A stretch of 64,000 bases of DNA from an uncultured Bacteroidales bacterium (GTDB lineage: Bacteria > Bacteroidota > Bacteroidia > Bacteroidales > Bacteroidaceae). The stretch spans positions 75,926-139,925 of the forward strand of contig CACYHW010000011.1 in assembly GCA_902774335.1 (NCBI GenBank), read 5' to 3'. A model generated the notes under the pieces. The model searched no databases and was not told the DNA's origin. It saw nothing but the letters and a program-made list of their open reading frames with translations. This document shows positions 16,089 to 27,693 of the stretch, one piece after another (within the stretch, counting starts at the first letter, position 1; the number at the start of each line of letters is the position of its first letter). A program made the position numbers and the translations under genes.

Positions 16089-16850
16089 ATGTATCAGTTC
16101 CCATTTGGAGAGAAGCTTCATCGGCTTGTTCAGGAAGACAGAACACCTAAGAAGGTGTTTGTGCTTGGGGTTTATGCGAGTGCAGTACATGCACGTTGGA
16201 TGAATGGCAAAACCGTTGTCTGCCCGGCTTTGGCTGTGGCCAGTGAGCCGCGTATCTTCTGGGATGGTAATGAGGATGAGGCACGTGAGATCATCGGACG
16301 CATAAAGATTCCTGCTGAGCTTGGAACACTAACACCTGCCGGCAAGAACCTGAACGGACCATCGGCAAAGGTTCTGGACGAACAGATCCTTAAACCGCTC
16401 GGCTTTAAGAGAAGTGATGCCTGGCTTTGTGATTTGCTGCCTGAGACACGGATTAACGATAATCAGATGGCGGTTATTGAGGGTAAGTATAACCCGCATA
16501 TCGATGAATTTGGTTTGAATAAGGTTACTATTCCTGAGAGAGGTGACGTATTCGCCGACAAAGAAAGATGCAATGAGATATTGAGGGAACTTGAGGAATC
16601 AGACGCAAGATTATTGGTACTATTGGGCGACATTCCTATTAAACAGTTCCTGAATGTTGTTGCAGATGTGCCTTATTCAACACTGCAGGAGTATGTGGAT
16701 TTGTATGGATATGGGAATGAGAGTGATGTGGTTATTGGCGGTAAGGCCATGAAGGTGCTGCCACTTGCGCATCCGCGGCAGATTGGGGGACTTGGGTTTC
16801 ACAGTAAGACGTGGTTTAAGATGCATCAGGACTGGGAAAAGAAGAAGTAA
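16089..16850 (+). CDS. Uracil-DNA glycosylase-superfamily-like protein, 253 aa
   Basis: The segment KKVFVLGVYASAVHARW (near residues 20-36) resembles the N-terminal active-site strand of uracil-DNA glycosylase-fold proteins, and LPLAHPRQIGGLGFHSKTW near the C-terminus resembles the H-P-(S/R) loop followed by the conserved W. The middle differs from classical UDGs. ATG 16089 is preferred over the TTG at 16083. The family match is by eye; a nucleotide- or base-excision role is inference. It has its own promoter and an intrinsic terminator (16899-16935), so it is a single-gene unit. Confidence 0.6.
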   Translation: MYQFPFGEKLHRLVQEDRTPKKVFVLGVYASAVHARWMNGKTVVCPALAVASEPRIFWDGNEDEAREIIGRIKIPAELGTLTPAGKNLNGPSAKVLDEQILKPLGFKRSDAWLCDLLPETRINDNQMAVIEGKYNPHIDEFGLNKVTIPERGDVFADKERCNEILRELEESDARLLVLLGDIPIKQFLNVVADVPYSTLQEYVDLYGYGNESDVVIGGKAMKVLPLAHPRQIGGLGFHSKTWFKMHQDWEKKK

Positions 16851-16898
16851 GAAACAACGATACCGGAGTCGTATGTATATCGACACCTTTATGGTGGG

Positions 16899-16935
16899 GA
16901 TGAGCAGAATGTGGTTTTCTGCTCATCTTTTTTTT
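16899..16935 (+). terminator. Intrinsic terminator after the UDG-like gene
   Basis: Perfect 11-bp stem (16899-16909 with 16917-16927) followed by eight T. Confidence 0.85.
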
Positions 16936-16948
16936 ATAGATTATGTTA

Positions 16949-16979
16949 TTGATTACATGATGAAAATAAGTTATCTTTG
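16949..16979 (+). promoter_or_regulatory. Promoter of the candidate small RNA
   Basis: TTG at 16949-16951, 20-bp spacer, TATCTTTG at 16972-16979. Confidence 0.6.
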
Positions 16980-16983
16980 CTAC

Positions 16984-17077
16984 TGCAAACAAGGAGAGAA
17001 GATTGGTTGTGACCGGTTCATCGGAACACCGAACTTCGGGGTTCAGGGAGGCAGCGATGCTACCCTGTTCTTTTTTT
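16984..17077 (+). ncRNA. Candidate small RNA, about 90 nt
   Basis: A complete small transcription unit without a reading frame: promoter (TATCTTTG, 16972-16979), a hairpin at 17024-17044 (GAAC-CCGAA with TTCGG-GTTC) and a terminator hairpin at 17044-17067 with a GCGA tetraloop followed by T-rich 17068-17077. The hairpins and loop read on plus. It lies between the UDG-like gene and the lysis cassette. Identity unknown; the ends are predicted from promoter and terminator. Confidence 0.6.
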
Positions 17078-17122
17078 ATGTGTATTAGGTACCTGAATGA
17101 GGTACGGCCATTTATCAGCCGC

Positions 17123-17162
17123 CCCGTAATCATCAGCTTTCGTGAAAGGTGATGGTTACGGG
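17123..17162. other. Stem-loop between convergent units
   Basis: CCCGTAA (17123-17129) pairs with TTACGGG (17156-17162), with further interrupted pairing inside (CATCA, CTTTC). No T-run follows on either strand, so it is not a clear terminator. Confidence 0.5.
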
Positions 17163-17188
17163 ACGGAACCGATGCGAAGCAGCGGATG

Positions 17189-17500
17189 TTACGCAGGTGC
17201 TTGGGTTAGCTGCTTGCGGAGATCCTGGACTTCGGTCTTGAGTTGGGCATTCTCCTTGCAGAGTTGATCTACGGAGGTCTTGAGCTCTCCGTTCTCTCGG
17301 CGGAGAGCCACTACCTCACGATTCACTGTGGTCAGGTCCTCGATAAGGCGTTTGTTTTCGGTCGATAGTATATCGATGGAGTCTTGCATCGACTTTAGGG
17401 CGTCATTGCGGCGCTTTCGGCTGCCGGCAAGCCAGCCTGCCACGGCCGTGGTTATCGGTACCAGGCAGTCGGTTATCAGATTGATGATTGATGTTTCCAT
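17189..17500 (-). CDS. Holin-like or accessory lysis protein: membrane segment plus coiled coil, 103 aa
   Basis: Residues 4-27 (hydrophobic, ending AGWLAGSRKRR) can form one membrane segment with a positive flank; residues 35-98 are a heptad-rich coiled coil (LSTENKRL, LRRENGEL, LCKENAQL). It is 13 bp downstream of the lysozyme and in the same unit as the spanin-like gene, which suggests a holin, antiholin or other lysis partner. No specific family is recognised. Confidence 0.7.
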   Translation of the reverse strand: METSIINLITDCLVPITTAVAGWLAGSRKRRNDALKSMQDSIDILSTENKRLIEDLTTVNREVVALRRENGELKTSVDQLCKENAQLKTEVQDLRKQLTQAPA

Positions 17501-17513
17501 GGTTGTTCATCGG

Positions 17514-17939
17514 TTATGAGTAATACAATTTGATTTCTTGCTCTCTCCTTTTGATGAGTCCGGGCATTTTCTCGTTGCCGGCATAGATCCAGCGACGGAA
17601 CTCATCGGCTATGGAGGGGTCATTAGGGTCTCTCAGGATCTTCTTGCGGATGGTGGAGACGTTGAAGCCCCGGGCTCCTATGTTGAAGACGAAGCTAATG
17701 AGGGCATCAAACTGTTCCTGAGTGAGGTCTGCGCCCATCTGGTTGATGCAGTGCTCGGCGTTGCGGATGTCCTGTTGAAGAAGCTCATCGGCTTTTTTCT
17801 CGGTTATTTGCATGCCTTGGTGAACGCCTGCGGTGTGGCCGTAGCCGATTGTCCAGACGCCGGCCGGACATAGGTATGAGTTGAGGCGTAGCTGCTCAAA
17901 ACTCTTTATAAGTAAAAGTGCGTAATTTGTTGCTTTCAT
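17514..17939 (-). CDS. Phage-type lysozyme (GH24), 141 aa
   Basis: T4/P22-type endolysin that cuts peptidoglycan glycan strands. The catalytic E-x8-(D/C)-x5-T arrangement is present as Glu15, Cys24 and Thr30 around GVWTIGYGHT. The C-terminal half has the expected FDALISFVFNIGARGF block. No signal peptide, so it would need a holin to reach the wall. Middle gene of a three-gene lysis cassette. Confidence 0.93.
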   Translation of the reverse strand: MKATNYALLLIKSFEQLRLNSYLCPAGVWTIGYGHTAGVHQGMQITEKKADELLQQDIRNAEHCINQMGADLTQEQFDALISFVFNIGARGFNVSTIRKKILRDPNDPSIADEFRRWIYAGNEKMPGLIKRREQEIKLYYS

Positions 17940-17964
17940 GGTTGTTATGGATTTATGTTAGTGT

Positions 17965-18477
17965 TTAAACGGTGTGTGTTTGGCGGATTACCAACTTCAA
18001 TAATATGATGAAGATTGTGGCCGCTATGATTAGGATTATCAGGCGGTCAAGGATGGGTGATGCACGAGGCTGCTGGGTTTGCTTTTCATGGTACTGGGTG
18101 TTTTGTGTGGTGGTTGTATCCTGGATTGATGTGTGTGATGTGGAGGTGGTTTCTGATTGGTTGGTGGCAGACTCATCTTCTATTATCAGGGTGCCTCCTC
18201 CCTGCTCTATCAGCTGGTTGGTTAGATCCTGAAGGGGGCTGTTGGTTCTTGGGATTGGCAGGTCCGGTGAGGTTATCTGGAAGCCTGGGATGTAGGTTAT
18301 GGTGAGTCTGTGGCTCTGGCTGGCCATGAGACGGTGTGCTGCGCTGTCTATGGCGTTCTGGGTGATGGATGTGGTTGATGTGTGTGCGGCGGTGGTGTGC
18401 TTGCTGGTGCGGCAGGCGGGCATCAGAAGTATCATTGTTATGATGCATGATAGTGTGATGATGTGCTTTGTTGTCAT
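17965..18477 (-). CDS. Lipoprotein with C-terminal membrane helix, u-spanin-like, 170 aa
   Basis: Starting at ATG 18477, residues 1-22 are a lipoprotein signal (LLMPAC, Cys 22). A Thr/His/Gln/Ser-rich, probably extended linker of about 115 residues follows, and the chain ends with one hydrophobic helix (LIILIIAATIFIILLKLVI) and a short basic tail. A lipid anchor at one end and an inner-membrane helix at the other is the layout of a one-protein (unimolecular) spanin, which joins outer and inner membranes for the last step of phage lysis. Its position 25 bp upstream of the lysozyme supports this. The longer frame from 18531 would start before the promoter's expected start site. Confidence 0.7.
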   Translation of the reverse strand: MTTKHIITLSCIITMILLMPACRTSKHTTAAHTSTTSITQNAIDSAAHRLMASQSHRLTITYIPGFQITSPDLPIPRTNSPLQDLTNQLIEQGGGTLIIEDESATNQSETTSTSHTSIQDTTTTQNTQYHEKQTQQPRASPILDRLIILIIAATIFIILLKLVIRQTHTV

Positions 18478-18509
18478 GGTACATAGGGTGTTTTGCATTA
18501 GTATTTGCA

Positions 18510-18540
18510 CAAAGATAATGTATCTGTGCAATTATTCAAA
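18510..18540 (-). promoter_or_regulatory. Promoter of the lysis cassette
   Basis: TTTG (18537-18540), 19-bp spacer, TATCTTTG (18510-18517) on the minus strand, an ideal Bacteroidota promoter. Confidence 0.75.
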
Positions 18541-18824
18541 GCGTATTAATAGAGGAGTAGATGTTGGCCGCGATATTAAGACAAATAGGAAACGATGAAG
18601 TACAAAGTTGTTATGACAGCCAAAAGAATGGCTGAGGATGGGTTCCTATGTCAATCAAAGACCTTATATTTGCATTAAACCTAAGTGGCAACACTGGTTT
18701 TTTGATTTACAACGAATCCGGTATTCTTCGGTCTTGAGGAGTACCGGATTCACTCTTTATAGACCATTATGGAAAGGTATGCACCGAAAATTATGGTACA
18801 TTTATGGTACATTTTTGATTTTTG
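18541..18824. other. Gap with promoter-like motif, hairpin and 11-bp tandem repeat
   Basis: No gene seen. It contains TATATTTG at 18665-18672 (+), a 10-bp-stem hairpin at 18714-18751 and two adjacent ATGGTACATTT copies (18793-18803, 18804-18814). The promoter and hairpin could bound a short RNA, but there is no T-run after the hairpin. Confidence 0.4.
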
Positions 18825-18865
18825 GAAAAATAAATCGGCCTCAGAAGTATCTCTGAGGCCGATTT
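18825..18865 (-). terminator. Terminator downstream of the tRNA-Arg remnant
   Basis: Perfect 14-bp stem (18832-18845 with 18852-18865) followed on the minus strand by TATTTTT. Confidence 0.75.
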
Positions 18866-18869
18866 GTCG

Positions 18870-18927
18870 TGATTCCGCCGGGATTCAAACCCGGAACCTT
18901 CTGATCCGTAGTCAGATGCTCTATTCA
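18870..18927 (-). pseudogene. tRNA-Arg(ACG) 3' fragment
   Basis: The minus strand shows the 3' part of a tRNA: D-stem 3' strand (GAGC), anticodon stem TCTGA/TCAGA around the loop CTACGGA (anticodon ACG), T-arm CCGGG-TTTGAAT-CCCGG and 3' acceptor strand CGGAATC plus A. The 5' acceptor strand and the left half of the D-arm are missing; 18928-18965 is unrelated. The tRNA-type leader motif CTTTGCAGCGCTTTTA is still present upstream (18966-18981). It cannot fold into a working tRNA, so an intact copy must exist elsewhere. Confidence 0.8.
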
Positions 18928-18965
18928 GTTTGCCTTGGTGAGGTCGGCAAAGTCAACCATCTCCT

Positions 18966-18984
18966 TAAAAGCGCTGCAAAGATA
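18966..18984 (-). promoter_or_regulatory. tRNA-type promoter/leader retained before the tRNA-Arg remnant
   Basis: TATCTTTG (18977-18984) running into GCAGCGCTTTTA; the 16-mer CTTTGCAGCGCTTTTA is identical to the one directly upstream of tRNA-Ser (63442-63457). Confidence 0.6.
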
Positions 18985-19046
18985 CTGCTTAATTTTGATA
19001 ATAGCCATATCCAAGGCAGTTTTTTTAATTAAAAATCGCGAAAAAA

Positions 19047-19652
19047 TCACTTGAGCAGCGATTCGAGCATAGGACGCAGCTCCGCACAACTGCCGGGATA
19101 GACAATCCCGCTCATGCCCTGAGCTATGGCGGCATTCACATTGTCCTTGCGGTCATCAATGAAAACGCACTCCGACGGCTCAAGACCGAACCTGGAAATG
19201 AGCAGTTGGAATATCTCGGGCTCAGGCTTAGCCAGTTTGACATAACTGGAAACTACGTAGTTGTCGATGCTGGCCAGCGTCTTGAAACGGCGTCGGGCTT
19301 CCTGGAAAGTTTCGGCAGGCCAGTTGGTAAGACCGTAGACCCCTACTCCCTTATCCTTAAGTTCCAGAATGAGCTCATACATGCCTTCAAGCTCGCCGTT
19401 GCACATATCGAACCAGCGGTCCCGGAACATTGCTACGGCCTGTGCGTACTCGGGATACCTGGCCTGAAGGTCAGCCACGCAGACATCCATGGCCTCGCCG
19501 CGGTCCATGCGGGTAAACCACTCACGGTTGCAAATGTTATCGGTAAAGTATCGGCACTTAGCCTCATCGCCGTTAAAATACGGCAGGAAGAGGTATGCCG
19601 GGTTCCAGTCAACCAGTACGTTGCCGTAATCAAATATTACGTTCCTGATCAT
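19047..19652 (-). CDS. HAD-superfamily phosphatase (YihX-like), 201 aa
   Basis: Motif I is FDYGNVLVDW (nucleophile Asp8), with Gly where many HAD enzymes have the second Asp, as in the YihX-type sugar-phosphate phosphatases. A Lys motif in KLAKPEPEIF and motif IV FIDDRKDNVNAA are present. It overlaps the upstream M23 peptidase gene by 4 bp and ends the ligA-dapA-M23-HAD unit. Cytoplasmic; substrate not deducible. Confidence 0.88.
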   Translation of the reverse strand: MIRNVIFDYGNVLVDWNPAYLFLPYFNGDEAKCRYFTDNICNREWFTRMDRGEAMDVCVADLQARYPEYAQAVAMFRDRWFDMCNGELEGMYELILELKDKGVGVYGLTNWPAETFQEARRRFKTLASIDNYVVSSYVKLAKPEPEIFQLLISRFGLEPSECVFIDDRKDNVNAAIAQGMSGIVYPGSCAELRPMLESLLK

Positions 19653-20919
19653 TGTGCATTGGTATTAATGGTATCGGCCGCGGCGAATATGCTGTCCGGG
19701 ACGGGAGCACCCACCATCTTCATGTATCCGCTTACGGTCCTGAGATACTCAGGCATGTCCTCGGGCTTGATGGGATCAACTGCCGGCAGGTCCATGCGCA
19801 GCGGGTCAATGGCCGTTCCGTTCTTGAACACGCGGTAGTCCAGATGGGGACCTGTTGCGGTGCCGGTCATGCCTACATAGCCTATAAGCTGGCCCTGCGA
19901 TACATGTGTGCCCACATTTATGCCGCTGGCAAAGCCCCTCAGGTGCATGTACTCGGTGGTATAGGTGGAGTTATGCTTGATCTTGATATAGTTGCCGCCG
20001 CCTTTGTTATCCCAGGCCCTTGCTGTAACCACGCCGTCACCTACGGAATATACGGGAGTACCCGAAGGTGCTGCGTAATCAACGCCGTGATGTGCCCTGA
20101 CAATCTTCTTGATGGGGTGAAGCCGGGCCTCGGAGAATCTGGAACTGATGCGTGAATAGCTCAGCGGTGCCTTAAGGAATGCGCGGCGCAGGCTGGTGCC
20201 GTTCTCGTCAAAATACTCTCCACGCTCATTATGGTACGTGTATCGGAACGCATAATGATCCTTACCCGACGTTATGAAGTTGGCTGCCAGGATATTGCCT
20301 GTGGCCACTCTCACACTGTCGGCATAGAGTTCCTGGTAGTATACCGAGAATGAGTCCCTGCGCTGTATTCCAAAGAAGTCGATGGTCCACGAGTATATAT
20401 CGGACAGCATTCCGGCCAGGTCGGGGGCGGCCCCCTGCTCTATCATGGCGTTCCAGAGCGATGACTCTATGCTGCCGCTGATATAGTTCAGAACGGTATC
20501 CACGGGGAGCGCTCCCATGTAACTGTAGATGCTGTCGCCCAGCGCGTAGACCACGTAGTCGGTCTTGTTGATGTCGTAGACAAAGTACTTGGCTTTGGCG
20601 GCGGAGTCACGCTCCTGTAAAATGTGGAATGTCTTGCCTGCCTGTATCTTGCGCACGCTCCATGTCTCCTGTGACGCCTTTTCCACGTAGTGTATGGTCT
20701 GTGACGATACTCCGTGACGGAGCAGGATGCCGGACAACAGCTCGTTTCGGCCAATAGTGCCGTCGGTTACCGTGACGCTGTCAATGCACACGCCCCAACG
20801 GTATACCGGTTGCGGAAGAGCCACGGCGGGCTCATCGGCCTCCGTCTGTACTGGTGTACTGCTGTTTTTGCAGGATAATAGAAGCCCGGCTGTCAGGATT
20901 GCATATTTCAGGAATCCCT

Positions 20920-20923
<4 letters not shown>
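19649..20923 (-). CDS. M23 (LytM) peptidase lipoprotein, 424 aa
   Basis: Lipoprotein signal (GLLLSC, Cys 18) followed by a large N-terminal region and a LytM/M23 endopeptidase domain in the last ~150 residues: HHGVDYAAPSGTPVYSVGDG, then GYVGMTGTATGPHLDYRVF. It probably cuts peptidoglycan cross-links. The usual H-x-H zinc motif reads HLD, so the second His is Asp; I believe this occurs in other Bacteroidota homologues but cannot check. Overlaps dapA by 4 bp and the HAD gene by 4 bp. Confidence 0.9.
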
Positions 20924-23914
<2,991 letters not shown>

Positions 23915-23916
23915 TT

Positions 23917-24594
23917 ATGCGTATAGACATTCTTACAGTGTTTCCTGAGATGCTTGAAGGTTTTTTCAACTGCTCAATGATGGCCCGTGCCCAGAAAGCG
24001 GGTCTTGCTGAGATATGTCTGCATGATATCAGGGATTATACCACCGATAAGCACCACAAGACCGATGACTACCCTTTTGGCGGTTGCGCAGGCCTTGTAA
24101 TGAAGATCGAACCCATTGACAGGCTCATCACCGACCTCAAGTCACAGCGCCACTATGACGAGGTAATATACACATCGCCCGACGGTGAGACCTTCAATCA
24201 GCAGATAGCTAACGGCCTCTCACTGCTTGAGAACGTGATAATCCTGTGCGGTCACTACAAAGGAATCGACTACAGAATACGTGAACACCTTATAACCAGA
24301 GAGATAAGTATCGGTGATTACGTCCTGACGGGTGGCGAACTGGCCGCTGCGGTCATGACTGACAGTATTGTTCGCCTTATCCCCGGTGTCCTGTCCGATG
24401 AGCAGTCAGCCCTTTCAGACAGTTTTCAGGACAATCTTCTGGCACCTCCCGTCTATACCCGCCCCGCCGATTACAAAGGCTGGAAAGTCCCCGATGTCCT
24501 CCTGTCTGGCAACCAAGCCCTGATAGACGACTGGGAGTTCAAACAGTCCCTGGAGCGCACCAAACGCCTCCGTCCTGACCTCCTTAAGGAATGA
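23917..24594 (+). CDS. trmD: tRNA (guanine-N1)-methyltransferase
   Basis: Methylates G37 of tRNAs. 225 residues with the SPOUT-fold knot: [13 protein letters not shown] and [15 protein letters not shown] bind S-adenosylmethionine, and [12 protein letters not shown] is the typical C-terminal block. Start [12 protein letters not shown] is the family's usual start. Followed by an intergenic repeat rather than by ribosomal genes. Confidence 0.98.
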   Translation: MRIDILTVFPEMLEGFFNCSMMARAQKAGLAEICLHDIRDYTTDKHHKTDDYPFGGCAGLVMKIEPIDRLITDLKSQRHYDEVIYTSPDGETFNQQIANGLSLLENVIILCGHYKGIDYRIREHLITREISIGDYVLTGGELAAAVMTDSIVRLIPGVLSDEQSALSDSFQDNLLAPPVYTRPADYKGWKVPDVLLSGNQALIDDWEFKQSLERTKRLRPDLLKE

Positions 24595-24600
24595 TAAGGT

Positions 24601-24750
24601 TTCCAGTTAGGAGTAAAAATTAAGGCGCCCAAATGGCGCCATAATTTTTACCCGGCCTGGAAGGCCGGCAAGCGAAGTGAAACGGAGCGCGTTTCCGGAA
24701 GGAAACTAAAAAAAGGTTGTTTCTAGTACGCAGAAAAGTTTCCATCCTGA
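24601..24750. repeat. Intergenic repeat, copy 1 (about 150 bp)
   Basis: A hairpin (GTAAAAATTA...TAATTTTTAC) is followed by CCGGCCTGGAAGGCCGG and a conserved tract. The 90-bp core 24644-24733 matches 32217-32306 with about four differences. Lies between convergent trmD and pyrD. In the two copies the stem inside the AT-rich clamp differs in sequence but still pairs. Confidence 0.8.
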
Positions 24751-24813
24751 CCGCTTAAGGCCAAAGGCCGTAAAGCGCAACACCCGAGCCGGCGAAGCCG
24801 CGAGCAATCATAT

Positions 24814-25725
24814 TTATACTTCCAATGCTCCGATAATCTCCTGAACAGAACTAAATCCGTGCCGCTCCAGATACTCCTCAATCCCATCCACAACCTTCTC
24901 CGAGATGCTGGGATCAATAAAGTTAGCCGTACCGATCTGAACCGCACTTGCGCCAGCAAGAAGGAACTCAACCGCATCGGTAGCGCTGCATATCCCACCC
25001 AGTCCGATGACAGGAATTTTTACCGCCTTGGCAGTCTGCCAAACCATGCGCAGAGCCACGGGCTTGACTGCCGGTCCGCTCATGCCGCCGGTAATGGTTG
25101 AGAGTATGGGACGACGCTTCTCGGCATCGATGGCCATACCCAGCATGGTGTTTATGAGTGATACGCTGTCGGCACCTGCACCCTCCACTGCACGGGCAAT
25201 CTCGGTAATATCGGTAACATTAGGTGAAAGCTTGACAATCAAAGTCTTATCGTAAGCCTTACGCACGGCCGATACCACCTGGGCGGCGCTCTCGGGCTTA
25301 ACGCCGAACGCCATTCCGCCCTGCTTTACGTTGGGGCATGATATGTTCAGCTCAATGGCCGGTATGTCATCGAGAGTATTGATTATGCTTGCTGTCTGAA
25401 CGTAGTCATCAATGCATGATCCGGAAACATTGACAATAATAGCTGTCTGGATTTTTCTTACCTCCGGATAGATATGGTCCACAAAGTAATCCACACCCTT
25501 GTTCTGCAGTCCAACCGCATTCAGCATGCCCGAAGGAGTCTCGGCCATACGCGGATAAGGATTGCCCTGGCGGGGATTGAGAGTGGTACCTTTTACTATT
25601 ATGGCGCCCAGACGGCTGATATCCATAAAGTCGGCATATTCCGTTCCGTACCCGAATGTGCCTGATGCGGTCATCACCGGGTTTTTGAGCTCAAGTGAGC
25701 CTATCTTAGTATTCAGTTGAACCAT
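24814..25725 (-). CDS. pyrD: Dihydroorotate dehydrogenase B, catalytic subunit
   Basis: FMN-containing class 1B enzyme of pyrimidine synthesis. [11 protein letters not shown] at the N-terminus, [17 protein letters not shown] and IPVIGLGGI with the phosphate-binding [10 protein letters not shown] are in the expected order in 303 residues. It overlaps pyrK by 13 bp; the two subunits form the NAD-linked heterotetramer. Confidence 0.97.
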   Translation of the reverse strand: MVQLNTKIGSLELKNPVMTASGTFGYGTEYADFMDISRLGAIIVKGTTLNPRQGNPYPRMAETPSGMLNAVGLQNKGVDYFVDHIYPEVRKIQTAIIVNVSGSCIDDYVQTASIINTLDDIPAIELNISCPNVKQGGMAFGVKPESAAQVVSAVRKAYDKTLIVKLSPNVTDITEIARAVEGAGADSVSLINTMLGMAIDAEKRRPILSTITGGMSGPAVKPVALRMVWQTAKAVKIPVIGLGGICSATDAVEFLLAGASAVQIGTANFIDPSISEKVVDGIEEYLERHGFSSVQEIIGALEV

Positions 25726-26492
25726 TTCAGTCTGTCTGTTTCAAATACGGGACCTTCTTTACATACACACACGTTGCCCTGATCGGCTGTATCCTCAACG
25801 CAGCACAGGCAGGCACCTATTCCGCAGGCCATACGGTGCTCCAGGGATACCTCGCAGGCGGTTTCATGCTCCTTTGCCCAGCGTGCAACGGCCTTGAGCA
25901 TAGGTGTGGGACCGCAGGCATAAATCCTGTCGAACTGGTCGCTGTCAAGCAGGAGACTGTGGTTTGTCACAAATCCTTTCTCGCCGGCCGATCCGTCCTC
26001 GGTTGTCATGAACAGGTCGCCGTACTTAGTGAACTCCTCCTTGCGCAGAATAAGTGACTCATTGCGTCCACCAAACAGGAATGTGGGTTTGATTCCGTGC
26101 TCAGCAAACTCCTGGCCCAGGAAAAGCAGCGGTGCCACTCCCACTCCGCCTCCTATAAGCAGAGGATGGGCTGAATGGGTTGTGCGGTAGCTGAATCCGT
26201 TGCCCAGAGGCAGCAGGACGTTTACCTTGTCGCCGGCTTTGAGCTGTGCAAGCGACTGGGTTCCCTCGCCTACAATTTGAATCAGGAACTCAACCAGGCT
26301 TTTGGCGCGGTCAATGGCGTGTATTGATATCGGTCGACGGAGAATAACCTTGGCCGAAGGCACCTGAAGCTCGGCAAACTGTCCGGCTGCCATATCGGGG
26401 AGTTCACCCGGATATTGGAGCGTAAGCAGTGTGGCGCAGGGGCCTACCATGCGGTTGTCCGCCACCAGCATATCTGATTGGAATTTCTTCAT
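25713..26492 (-). CDS. pyrK: Dihydroorotate dehydrogenase B, electron-transfer subunit
   Basis: FAD- and [2Fe-2S]-binding partner of PyrD, 259 residues. FAD region around [13 protein letters not shown] region [13 protein letters not shown], and the Cys cluster CGIGACLCC...[10 protein letters not shown] near the C-terminus. Upstream gene of the pyrK-pyrD pair. Confidence 0.96.
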   Translation of the reverse strand: MKKFQSDMLVADNRMVGPCATLLTLQYPGELPDMAAGQFAELQVPSAKVILRRPISIHAIDRAKSLVEFLIQIVGEGTQSLAQLKAGDKVNVLLPLGNGFSYRTTHSAHPLLIGGGVGVAPLLFLGQEFAEHGIKPTFLFGGRNESLILRKEEFTKYGDLFMTTEDGSAGEKGFVTNHSLLLDSDQFDRIYACGPTPMLKAVARWAKEHETACEVSLEHRMACGIGACLCCVEDTADQGNVCVCKEGPVFETDRLKWFN

Positions 26493-26519
26493 GCTTTGTC
26501 AATTTATGCGCGAAGGTAG

Positions 26520-26697
26520 TTTAATTAATTGAGAATTGGGAGTTGAGGATTGAGAATTCTTTCAGTCGCTCCGCTTTGTGAAAGCGTCCCTTCGGGCCGA
26601 GCGGATACGCGGAACCTGCGTAAGTGTTCTATAAAAAAAATAGCTTGCGATTCATCGCAAGCTACTTTTCAATTTTCAATTTTCAATTCTCAATTGA
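26520..26697. repeat. AATTGAG-type inverted repeat around a terminator
   Basis: TTAATTGAGAATTG near 26523 is mirrored by CAATTCTCAATTG near 26684. Similar AATTGAGAATTGAG sequence recurs at 30354-30374. Between the arms are a TTCGGG-rich stretch and the terminator at 26633-26664. Confidence 0.45.
26633..26664 (-). terminator. Terminator of the leucine-rich lipoprotein gene
   Basis: Perfect 10-bp stem (26641-26650 with 26655-26664); on the minus strand eight T follow directly. Confidence 0.8.
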
Positions 26698-27621
26698 TCA
26701 ATATTCCTGAGCATTCTTGAAATCGCGCCACTCCAGACGTCTCTTGTAGTTGAACTGCTGTCCCTTGGGAACATACAGCTTGGCGTTCTGCTTGGTAGCG
26801 TCATCGAATACGGTGGGGCTGCAGTGAGGCGGCCACATACCGTGTGAGTTCACCAGAGCCAGCTTGGGGCAGTTCTTGAATGCATCGACACCGATAATTC
26901 TTACGTTGCCGCCCAGCTCAACCTCCTCAAGGCTTGCGCAGTTCTTGAATGCAAAGTCGCTGATTGCGGTTACAAAGTTACCTATGTTGACCTTCTTGAG
27001 TGATTCGTTGTCCATGAATGCGCCTGTGCAGATAAGGGCTACATCCTCCGAAATAACGTAATCGGCAGCCTCCTTCTTGGCCGGATACTTGATGAGCATC
27101 TTGCTGTCCTTACTGTACAGAACGCCGTCTATATCCTTGTAAGACTGGTTGTTCTCGTTAACGGTGAACTTCTTTATGCCAGAGCAGTCATTGAATGAAT
27201 CGGATATACGCAGAACGCTGAACGGAATGTCGATTGAAGTAACCTCCTTGCATCCGTAGAATGCATTCTGCTCGATCTCCATTACACGGAACGTAAAGTC
27301 GTTGTCCTGACCTGTAGTGATGAATGAAGGTATGCTTATATCACCTTTATAATTACTGGGGCCGTCATCAAAGTTCTTGCGGCCGTTGGTTCTGTCCCAG
27401 GTAAGTGAGACGTTACCGAAATTATCCAGGATCTTATAGCAAAGAGTGGTTCCGTTGTTGTATTTGACGGTAATGATCTGATTCTCCACGTTGGCTTCCA
27501 ACTGCTTTACGAGCAAAGTCTGCCATACCTCGTTCTGGTTTGTCTTTGAGACCTCTCTGCTGCTTTTGCAACCAACGAGTGAGAATGCAACGATAGCTAG
27601 TGTAAATAGATATTTTTTCAT
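26698..27621 (-). CDS. BspA-like leucine-rich repeat (LRR_5) lipoprotein, 307 aa
   Basis: Lipoprotein signal (FSLVGC, Cys 18) and several LRR_5 units of the type ....AF.NC..L..V.I....: EQNAFYGCKEVTSIDIP, GAFMDNESLKKVNIG, FAFKNCASLEEVELG, DAFKNCPKLALV. Surface or periplasmic binding protein of the BspA kind. Promoter -7 TATATTTG at 27653-27660 (minus); terminator at 26633-26664. Single-gene unit. Confidence 0.9.
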   Translation of the reverse strand: MKKYLFTLAIVAFSLVGCKSSREVSKTNQNEVWQTLLVKQLEANVENQIITVKYNNGTTLCYKILDNFGNVSLTWDRTNGRKNFDDGPSNYKGDISIPSFITTGQDNDFTFRVMEIEQNAFYGCKEVTSIDIPFSVLRISDSFNDCSGIKKFTVNENNQSYKDIDGVLYSKDSKMLIKYPAKKEAADYVISEDVALICTGAFMDNESLKKVNIGNFVTAISDFAFKNCASLEEVELGGNVRIIGVDAFKNCPKLALVNSHGMWPPHCSPTVFDDATKQNAKLYVPKGQQFNYKRRLEWRDFKNAQEY

Positions 27622-27693
27622 AGCTGTAGTTAGTTATAGGTTCTTCTACAAGCAAATATAGCTATCGAATTTAAAAAAATCAAAAAATCCGTA

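Noticed and set aside
16089..18927. A complete prophage ending at the tRNA-Arg fragment
   Set aside because: No integrase, terminase, capsid or tail genes are present, and the orientation of the tRNA fragment puts the expected element on the other side.
18958..18966. An 11-codon mini-gene (MVDFADLTKAN) next to the tRNA-Arg remnant
   Set aside because: Far too short to support, with AAGGAG touching the ATG; more likely debris of a recombination event.
18769..19032. 87-codon frame running through the tRNA-Arg remnant
   Set aside because: It is the usual chance frame read across a tRNA (SAGIQTRNLLIRS pattern) and has no promoter or family match.
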